From: DASPXK01 sp035637315
GTDB lineage: Bacteria; Chloroflexota; UBA6077; JACCZL01
NCBI GenBank assembly: GCA_035637315.1
Contig: DASPXK010000008.1
Span: forward strand, 1-12,253
Reading direction: 5' to 3'
Length of the DNA: 12,253 nt
The position numbers and the translations under genes were made by a program. Each line of letters opens with the position of its first letter. Within the stretch, counting starts at the first letter, position 1. Of this stretch, positions 6,922 to 12,253 are shown in pieces. The notes beneath the pieces are model-generated. The model did no database searches. It worked only from the letters and a program-made list of their open reading frames with translations, and was not told the origin of the DNA.

Positions 6922-6989
6922 AAGTCAAAGGTCAAAAGTCGGAACTCCGGCTGGTTCGGCCCCCGGCTTCTGACTGTCGACTTTCGACT
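6922..6989. repeat. Pair of inverted heptamer arrays
   Basis: Between the hydroxyacid dehydrogenase and the deacetylase-like gene, three degenerate 7-base units of the type AGTCAAA (6922-6944) face three units that read AGTCGAA-AGTCGAC-AGTCAGA on the opposite strand (6967-6989). They are separated by about 22 GC-rich bases. The arms can pair imperfectly as a hairpin in the leader of the downstream gene. The unit resembles the one at 1784-1843 only in having a 7-base period. Confidence 0.65.
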
Positions 6990-7001
6990 GCGAGGTGAAG
7001 C

Positions 7002-7865
7002 ATGCCATTTCCGCCGCTGCCGTATCGCTACCGTCCGCTGCCCAAACGCCCCCCCTTGCGCTGGCCCCGCGGCGCTCGCGTCGCGCTGTGGGTCATCCCG
7101 AACATCGAGCACTTCCCCGTCGATGAGCCGATCGGCCGGCTCGGCCCACAGGTCCCCAACGTGCCTGGCTTCGCCGAGCGCGAATACGGGGTGCGAGTCG
7201 GCGTCTGGCGGATCGCGGAGGTGCTCCGCAAGCACCGCATTCGGGCCACGGTCGCGCTCAACAGCGAGGTGTGTGACGTATATCCGGAGATCATCGCGGC
7301 CGGTGTCGAGTGGGGGTGGGAGTTCATGGGCCACGGCGAGGCAAATACCCGGCGGCTCGTGGATATGGCGCCTTCCGAAGAGACGCGTGTAGTGGAGCGA
7401 GTAACGAGCCGGATCGCCGAGGCGACGGGCACAAGGCCGAGCGGCTGGCTCAGCCCGGGGCTGTCAGAAAGCTTTCAAACACTGGACTTGCTGGCCGCGA
7501 ACGGCTACCAGTACGTCGCGGACTGGGTCAACGACGACCAGCCGTACAACATCGAGATCGGCGGACAGCGGTTGATCTCGGTGCCCTACACAATGGAAGC
7601 GAACGACATTCCAGCCTACGAGCGCCGTTTCCTGACGCCCGACGGGTTCGAGGCCCTCATTGGCCGACAGTTCGACGTGCTGTACCGCGAGGGAGAGACG
7701 AGCGGACGGGTGATGGCGATCGCCTTGCACCCGTACCTGACCGGGATGCCGCACCGGATCGACGCGCTCGATCGAGCGCTGGCGTACATCCTGGCCCACG
7801 ATGCGGTCTGGGCGACAACTGGCGGCCAGATCGCCGCCTGGTACGCGCAACAGGGTCAAGAATGA
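7002..7865 (+). CDS. Polysaccharide deacetylase-like (PuuE-type) hydrolase
   Basis: A 287-residue NodB-like barrel, closest in layout to the allantoinase PuuE branch. It has the N-terminal region PPLRWPRGARVALWVIPNIEHF, a helix with YGVRVGVWRIAEVLRKHRIRATVALN, then EFMGHGEANTRR (His111), GWLSPGLSES (148-156), DWVNDDQPY, and near the C-terminus LHPYLTGMPHRI (His243 in LHP, His251 in PHRI). The metal-site aspartates of chitin deacetylases (xDDG) are replaced by NIE (34-36), and the usual HxxxH has only its first His, as in PuuE relatives. These act on cyclic amides and other C-N bonds rather than polysaccharides. The start ATG at 7002 has GAGGTGA (6992-6998) just upstream. Function beyond the family is an inference. 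Confidence 0.82.
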   Translation: MPFPPLPYRYRPLPKRPPLRWPRGARVALWVIPNIEHFPVDEPIGRLGPQVPNVPGFAEREYGVRVGVWRIAEVLRKHRIRATVALNSEVCDVYPEIIAAGVEWGWEFMGHGEANTRRLVDMAPSEETRVVERVTSRIAEATGTRPSGWLSPGLSESFQTLDLLAANGYQYVADWVNDDQPYNIEIGGQRLISVPYTMEANDIPAYERRFLTPDGFEALIGRQFDVLYREGETSGRVMAIALHPYLTGMPHRIDALDRALAYILAHDAVWATTGGQIAAWYAQQGQE

Positions 7866-7964
7866 AAATGTGGGGGCGAGGGCATATCGTGGTTCTGCTA
7901 CAAGTATCCTGACGGTCGCGGTTCCGACGCGAGTCGCGCTAGCGCAAGGTCTGGAGGGAGCGCC

Positions 7965-9398
7965 ATGGCTGTGAGTCGCAAGGCTTTCCTCAAACTCGCC
8001 GCGGGTGGCCTCGGGCTTGGCCTCCTGGCCGCGTGCGGGCCCGCGCCCGCGCCTCCGGCGCCCGTCGCCGAGGCCCCCAAACCGACCGCTGCGCCCGCCA
8101 AGCCGACCCTTCCTGCGTCAAAGCAGGCCGAGGCGCCCAAGCCGGCCGCTGAGGCGCCAAAGCCTACGGCCGCTCCGGCCGCGGCCACAAGCGGCACGCT
8201 GACGTTCTGGCTGTACAAGACCCGCCTCGAGCCGCTCGACCGCCTGCGCACCGAGCGGATCCAGGCCTGGGCCAAACAGTCCGCCGTCGAGGTGGAGATC
8301 GTCGAGATCGCGACCAGTGACTACAACAAGAAGATCCCGGCCGCGATCGAGTCCAAGACGCTTCCAGACGTGATGGAAGCGTCCGACGAATGGGCCCAGC
8401 TCCTGCAGGCACGTGGCCTGTTGGCCGATCTGAGCGACGTGTACCAGCGGATCGATCGCGAACAGAAGTGGGCGCCGGCCGTGAAGACCCTGTCCGTCTG
8501 GCCGGACGGCAAGGCCTACGAGATCATGATCGGCTCCTCCGGCAACCTCCTGATCTCACGCGACGATCAACTCAAGGAGGCCCGCCTGACGCCGCCGCCG
8601 AAGACCTGGGCGGAGCTGTTCGACTTCGCCGCCAAGGCCCAGCGGCCGCCGCGGACGTATGGCGTGGGCGAAGCGGTCAGCAACACGTCCGACGCGAACC
8701 TGTGGGTGGTGGTTTTGCAGGCGTACGGTGTACGGGTCGCCGACGACCAGGGCAAGAAGGCGACCTTCGGCAGCTACCGCGCCGAGGCGCTCGAGGCGAT
8801 CAATCTGATCATCGATGGCTACGAGACCAAGAAGGTTTTCCCGCCCGGGGTCCTGACCTGGGACCAGACCGGGGACAACGACGCCTACCAGTCCGGCCGC
8901 ACGCTGTTCGCCTTCAACCCGCTCAGCATTCCCGCCTGGCTGCGCGACAACAAGCCCGACTTGCTCGAGAAGACCGGCACCTACCTGCTGCCCGCCGGGC
9001 CGAAGCTCCACGTCCAACCGGTCGGCGGTGTCGCGATGAGCGTGAACAGCGGCAGCAAGTTCCGCGACAAGGCGACCGACTTGATCTACTTCCTGAACGA
9101 TCGTGAGTACGCGCGCGAGTTCTTCAACCGCGCCCAGTACGGCCCGACCACCGAGGCCCAGTACGAGTTCGGGGCCTTCGACCAGCACTGGCTCAAGGTC
9201 CGAGTCGACCTGGCGAAGGCCGGCAAGCCCAGCGCCTGGCCCGACGTGAACAACGAGGCCTTCGCCGAGTCCAACACCGCCTTCGTCGTCCCGCGCCTCT
9301 TGCAGCGCATCATCAGCGACAGGTTGACCCCAGAACAGGCCTTCGACGAGGCGGCCGAGGCGTATCAGAAGATCTACCAGAAGTACGAGCGGGGGTAG
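7965..9398 (+). CDS. Extracellular solute-binding lipoprotein (ABC importer, family 1)
   Basis: A 477-residue binding protein that would capture a carbohydrate-type ligand outside the membrane and pass it to the two permeases downstream. The leader SRKAFLKLAAGG looks like a Tat signal with RK in place of RR. The lipobox LLAAC gives lipid attachment at Cys24. A Pro/Ala/Lys linker follows (about 25-75) with EAPKPTAAPA twice (36-45 and 63-72) and a partial AEAPKPA between. The mature domain starts with TLTFWLYK and shows the family features LPDVMEASDEWAQLLQARGLLADL (split across 114-137), YNKKIPAAIESK, and the late segment with hydrophobic and aromatic residues. The start ATG 7965 has GGAGG 7 bases upstream. 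No ATPase gene is in view. The ligand is unknown. Confidence 0.93.
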   Translation: MAVSRKAFLKLAAGGLGLGLLAACGPAPAPPAPVAEAPKPTAAPAKPTLPASKQAEAPKPAAEAPKPTAAPAAATSGTLTFWLYKTRLEPLDRLRTERIQAWAKQSAVEVEIVEIATSDYNKKIPAAIESKTLPDVMEASDEWAQLLQARGLLADLSDVYQRIDREQKWAPAVKTLSVWPDGKAYEIMIGSSGNLLISRDDQLKEARLTPPPKTWAELFDFAAKAQRPPRTYGVGEAVSNTSDANLWVVVLQAYGVRVADDQGKKATFGSYRAEALEAINLIIDGYETKKVFPPGVLTWDQTGDNDAYQSGRTLFAFNPLSIPAWLRDNKPDLLEKTGTYLLPAGPKLHVQPVGGVAMSVNSGSKFRDKATDLIYFLNDREYAREFFNRAQYGPTTEAQYEFGAFDQHWLKVRVDLAKAGKPSAWPDVNNEAFAESNTAFVVPRLLQRIISDRLTPEQAFDEAAEAYQKIYQKYERG

Positions 9399-9429
9399 GG
9401 GTTGGTCGAATGAAGCCCTCGCGGACAAA

Positions 9430-9521
9430 CCTAACCCCCCAGCCCCCTTCCCTGAAGGGAAGGGGGAGCACGTCGATGCCGTTCCCCCTTCCCTTCAGGG
9501 AAGGGGGGCAGGGGGGTTAGG
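9430..9521. repeat. 92-bp nested double hairpin between binding protein and permease
   Basis: Outer arms CCTAACCCCCC (9430-9440) and GGGGGGTTAGG (9511-9521) are exact inverted copies. Between them lie two perfect 11-bp hairpins (9443-9453 with 9456-9466; 9484-9494 with 9497-9507) whose loops read GA and TC. The second hairpin is therefore the reverse complement of the first, and the whole block is close to one large palindrome. It follows the lipoprotein stop by 31 bases and ends 8 bases before the permease start. It has no T-run, so it is not a standard terminator. It resembles REP-type or MITE-like elements in form. Confidence 0.93.
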
Positions 9522-9529
9522 TCTCTCGA

Positions 9530-10474
9530 ATGGCGGCGCCCCGGTCGGAGATCGCGCGACCCACGCGAGTCGGTATCGCTGGCGTTCGTGCCGGTGGCTA
9601 CTCGCTGCGGCGCCAGGAGATGGTGCTGGGCTGGACGCTGCTGACGCCGGTCCTGGTAGTGATGGCTGCGCTGGTCGTCTGGCCGTTCGCCACCGCGATC
9701 TGGATCGCCTTCACCGACAAGGCGATCGGTTACCAGGGCGCATGGGTCGGGTTGGCGAATTTCGCGGAGGTCATCTCGTCGCCTCGATTCCTGCGCTCGC
9801 TGCGAAACTCGCTCACGTTCACTGTCGCCTCGGTGCTCGTCAAGCTGGTCCTCGGGATGGCGATGGCGCTGGTGCTTCACCAGACATTTCGAGGCCGCAA
9901 TCTGGTGCGAGCGTTCTTCTTGATTCCCTGGGTGCTTCCAGCTTTCGTCGGCTACATGATCTGGCGGTGGCTGTACGACCCGCTCCAGGGACTGCTCAAC
10001 TACGCCCTGTTGGATCTCGGCGTGACGCGCTACCCGCTGGAGTTCCTCAGCAACCCTTCCACCGCCATGCCGAGCGTCATCGTGGCCCACGTCTGGCGCA
10101 GCTTCCCGTTCTACGGGCTGGCCTTCCTGGCCGGGCTCCAGAACATCCCGGCCGAGCAGTACGAGGCCGCCGCCGTGGACGGCGCAAACGCCTGGCATCG
10201 GTTCCGTTACATAACTCTGCCTGGCCTGCGCCACGTCATCCTGGTCGTCGTGATGCTGTCGACCATCTGGACCTTCAACGCCTTCGAGCCGGTCTACCTC
10301 TTGACCGGTGGCGGCCCGGCCGACGCGACGATGGTATATACGCTGCTGGCGTATGAGATGGGCATCGTCAACATGCGGTTGGGCCAGGCGGCGGCCGTGC
10401 CGGTCCTCATCCTGCCCGTCCTGGGAATGTTTATCGTCGCGCTGAGCGGCCTGATGAATCGGGGTGACGAGTGA
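9530..10474 (+). CDS. ABC transporter permease, MalF-type
   Basis: A 314-residue inner-membrane permease of the carbohydrate-uptake class, with hydrophobic segments near residues 32-60, 95-117, 129-150, 180-203, 237-259 and 285-308. The EAA loop that docks the ATPase is EQYEAAAVDGANAWHRFRYI (209-228), ending ITLPGLR. The start is taken as ATG 9530, but it lacks a good ribosome-binding site. The only G-rich stretch upstream is the arm of the palindrome (ends 9521). A later ATG at 9620 follows AGGAG with no spacer and would cut into the first helix. The stop overlaps the next gene by 4 bases. It would pair with the downstream MalG-type protein. Confidence 0.9.
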   Translation: MAAPRSEIARPTRVGIAGVRAGGYSLRRQEMVLGWTLLTPVLVVMAALVVWPFATAIWIAFTDKAIGYQGAWVGLANFAEVISSPRFLRSLRNSLTFTVASVLVKLVLGMAMALVLHQTFRGRNLVRAFFLIPWVLPAFVGYMIWRWLYDPLQGLLNYALLDLGVTRYPLEFLSNPSTAMPSVIVAHVWRSFPFYGLAFLAGLQNIPAEQYEAAAVDGANAWHRFRYITLPGLRHVILVVVMLSTIWTFNAFEPVYLLTGGGPADATMVYTLLAYEMGIVNMRLGQAAAVPVLILPVLGMFIVALSGLMNRGDE

Positions 10475-11292
10475 GCCGCGGGGCCGGACTCCCGTCCGTG
10501 ATCGTCGTCCTGGTGCTCGGTCTGTTCGTAGCCCTGCCCCTCTACAACATGGTCATCACGGCCTTCAAGGCCGATCGCGAGATCTACGACGACTTCAGCT
10601 ACTTCCCCCGCCAGCCGTCGCTCGTCCAGTTCCAGCGGGTGATCGTCAACGAGCGCTTGTTCGTGAACATCCGCAACAGCTTCGTCGTGGCCGCCACGTC
10701 GACCGCCGCGACGATCGCTATGAGCGCGCTGGCCGCGTTCGCGGTCGTGCGGCTCCGGTTCCGGGGCAGCGCGTGGGTGGCGCGATTGATCCTGTTCAAG
10801 TACTTGCTACCGACATCGTTGCTGTACATCCCGCTCTTCATCGTCGTGAACAATCTCGGCCTGGCCAATACGCTGCAGTCGCTCATCTTCACGTACCTGT
10901 CGTTCTCGATCCCGTTCGCGACCTGGCTGCTGATGGGGTATTTTCGCGGCATCCCGGCCGATCTCGAGGAGCAGGCGATGATCGACGGCTGCTCGCGGGT
11001 GGGCGCGATGGTCAGAGTACTGCTGCCGATCGCAGCGCCAGGCGTGGTGGCGGCGGCCATTTTCACCTTCACCGCCTCGTGGAACGAGTTCCTCCTGGCG
11101 CTCGTGTTCATCAACCGCGTCGACCTGCAAACGGTCCCGGTCAAGCTGGCCGGCATGATCGTCGGCGACCAGTACGTCTGGGGCATGATCATGGCCGGCG
11201 CGCTGCTGTCGTCTGTGCCGGTGGTGGTCTTGTATTTCCTGGCGCAGCGATTCGTGGTGTCCGGCCTGGCGGCAGGGGCGGTGCGGGCATGA
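10471..11292 (+). CDS. ABC transporter permease, MalG-type
   Basis: A 273-residue second permease of the same importer. Six hydrophobic segments are visible, from GLPSVIVVLVLGLFVALPLY (6-25) to SVPVVVLYFLAQRFVV (248-263). The EAA loop is EEQAMIDGCSRVGAMVRVLL (166-185), followed by PIAAPGV. The C-terminus RFVVSGLAAGAV is typical of this half, which has RF(V/I)xGLxxGAVKG. The GTG start overlaps the upstream stop in GTGA (10471-10474), so translation is coupled, which sets the start. The next gene begins 118 bases later across palindrome copy 2. A partner ATPase is not in view; it may be a shared one elsewhere or lie outside the window. Confidence 0.93.
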   Translation: MSRGAGLPSVIVVLVLGLFVALPLYNMVITAFKADREIYDDFSYFPRQPSLVQFQRVIVNERLFVNIRNSFVVAATSTAATIAMSALAAFAVVRLRFRGSAWVARLILFKYLLPTSLLYIPLFIVVNNLGLANTLQSLIFTYLSFSIPFATWLLMGYFRGIPADLEEQAMIDGCSRVGAMVRVLLPIAAPGVVAAAIFTFTASWNEFLLALVFINRVDLQTVPVKLAGMIVGDQYVWGMIMAGALLSSVPVVVLYFLAQRFVVSGLAAGAVRA

Positions 11293-11320
11293 ATGAACGA
11301 AACACCCGCTCCCGCTCATG

Positions 11321-11377
11321 GCCCTCACCCCCTGCCCCCTCTCCCAAGTTTGGGAGAGGGGGTCGGGGGGTGAGGGC
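11321..11377 (+). repeat. Nested palindromic intergenic repeat, copy 2
   Basis: Outer arms GCCCTCACCCC (11321-11331) and GGGGTGAGGGC (11367-11377) enclose a perfect 13-bp stem (11335-11347 with 11350-11362) with a GT loop. Compared with copy 1 it lacks the 18-base GC-rich insert but keeps the same first 27 bases and orientation relative to transcription. It lies between the permease and the dehydratase-like gene. No T-run follows it. Confidence 0.9.
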
Positions 11378-11410
11378 CGTTTCGGCGAGGGGTTGATCAG
11401 AGGGAGCCGC

Positions 11411-12253
11411 ATGAAGATCACTCGCGTCGAGACCGTGCCGGTGGACCGGTACCTCTTCGTCCAGGTCCACACGGACGCCGGAATCATCGGGCTGGGCGAG
11501 TCCGGGACGTGGGGCTACCTGGAGGCGTCCGCGAAGGTGGTCGAGAAGTTCGCCCACTATCTGGTGGGCGAAGACCCGCTGCGGATCGAGCACCACTGGC
11601 AGTACATGTACCGCTCGAGCCACTTCCGGGGCGCGGCGATCATGGGGGCCATCAGCGCGATCGACATCGCGCTGTGGGACATCGCCGGCAAGCACTTCGG
11701 CGTGCCTGTCTACCAGCTGCTGGGCGGCAAGTGCCGGGACAGGGCCCGAGTCTACTACCACGTCTTCGGTGCGACTACCGAGGAGCTAGTCCAGGGCTGT
11801 GTCGACGCCAAGGCGTGCGGCTTCACTGCCGTGGGCCACCTGACGCCGTTCCTGGACGAGCCGCGCGAGGTGCCCTACTTCATGACCCACGTCGGCAAGA
11901 TGCGCGAGGCGATCGACCGGGTCGGCCGCTATCGCGAGGCCGTTGGCGACGACGTCGACCTGTGCATCGAGATTCATCGCCGCTTGACGCCTTCTGAGGC
12001 GATCGTGCTGGGGCGGGGGATCGAGCAGTACCACCCGTTCTTCTACGAGGACCCGATCCTGCCGGACAACTTCGACGCGATGGCTCTGGTGGCCCAGAAC
12101 ATCCACATCCCGATCGCCACCGGCGAGCGCCTGCACACCATCTTCGAGTTCGAGATGCTCCTGGCCCGCGGGGCCGTCCAGTACGTGCGTCCGGACGTCT
12201 GCATGTGTGGCGGGATCAGCGGGGCCAAGAAAGTGGCCGCGCTGGCTGAGGCG
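11411..12253 (+). CDS. Mandelate racemase/galactonate-dehydratase-like enzyme (enolase superfamily), 3' end cut by window
   Basis: 281 codons are visible in one open frame to the window edge. The N-terminal domain starts KITRVETVPVDRYLFVQV, and the family motif SAIDIALWDIAGKHFGVPVY (82-101) is present. The three metal ligands are spaced exactly as in D-galactonate dehydratase (26 then 26): Glu187 in DLCIEIH, Glu213 in FYEDPILPDN, and Glu239 in ATGERLHT, with His189 two residues after the first. The first ligand is Glu where DgoD has Asp. The second catalytic His of the family lies beyond the edge. The start ATG 11411 follows AGGGAG with a 4-base spacer. Placement after an ABC importer suggests it dehydrates or epimerises the imported sugar acid. 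The substrate is an inference. Confidence 0.9.
   Translation, partial: MKITRVETVPVDRYLFVQVHTDAGIIGLGESGTWGYLEASAKVVEKFAHYLVGEDPLRIEHHWQYMYRSSHFRGAAIMGAISAIDIALWDIAGKHFGVPVYQLLGGKCRDRARVYYHVFGATTEELVQGCVDAKACGFTAVGHLTPFLDEPREVPYFMTHVGKMREAIDRVGRYREAVGDDVDLCIEIHRRLTPSEAIVLGRGIEQYHPFFYEDPILPDNFDAMALVAQNIHIPIATGERLHTIFEFEMLLARGAVQYVRPDVCMCGGISGAKKVAALAEA

Noticed and set aside
7905..7910. TATCCT as a -10 element before the binding-lipoprotein gene
   Set aside because: Only 4 of 6 positions match and no -35 is present at 16-18 bases upstream. The 99-base gap otherwise shows nothing but the ribosome-binding site.
8556..9428. A 290-codon open frame antisense to the binding-lipoprotein gene
   Set aside because: It is a GC-rich shadow frame full of Val/Leu/Gly/Arg with no family motif; the plus-strand gene has clear lipobox and domain features.
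9430..9521. Rho-independent terminator
   Set aside because: The stems are strong, but no T-run follows on either strand, and cotranscription with the permease is likely. The same holds for copies at 2801 and 11321.

Overview
The window is GC-rich, densely packed chromosomal DNA. It probably comes from an uncultured Chloroflexota-type bacterium. The reasons are a substrate-binding lipoprotein with a Pro/Ala/Lys linker and an arginine-lysine (Tat-like) leader, the gene repertoire, and C-rich/G-rich palindromic repeats in the gaps between genes. The phylum is an inference; there is no rRNA or other marker gene here. No tRNA, rRNA, CRISPR array, transposase or phage gene was seen, and no gap between genes exceeds 300 bases.

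Layout. (1) Positions 1-663, plus strand: the 3' part of a class I SAM-dependent methyltransferase, cut by the window edge. (2) Positions 750-3263, minus strand: a run transcribed in the order CMD-like protein, zinc alcohol dehydrogenase, amidohydrolase-2. The dehydrogenase is broken: its N-terminus is missing where it meets a palindromic repeat, and it carries two +1 frameshifts. (3) Positions 3453-4127, plus: a bicupin divergent from that run. (4) Positions 4183-5439, minus: an NAD-dependent epimerase/dehydratase and a 56-residue two-helix membrane protein. (5) Positions 5611-12253, plus: a GYD-domain protein, a D-2-hydroxyacid dehydrogenase, a polysaccharide-deacetylase-like (PuuE-type) hydrolase, an ABC importer (lipoprotein plus two permeases, no ATPase in the window), and a mandelate racemase/galactonate-dehydratase-like enzyme cut by the right edge.

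Together this looks like an accessory catabolic neighbourhood. An importer for a carbohydrate or sugar acid is followed by an enolase-superfamily dehydratase, with oxidoreductases and hydrolases nearby that could handle hydroxy acids and carboxylates. The actual substrate cannot be read from the sequence.

The most unusual content lies between genes. Two families of nested palindromes are present: one with two copies (2801-2870 and 11321-11377), and a 92-bp double hairpin between the lipoprotein and its permease (9430-9521). There are also two arrays with 7-bp periodicity: 1784-1843, which runs from the stop codon of one gene into the ribosome-binding site of the next, and 6922-6989, which is two inverted heptamer arrays.
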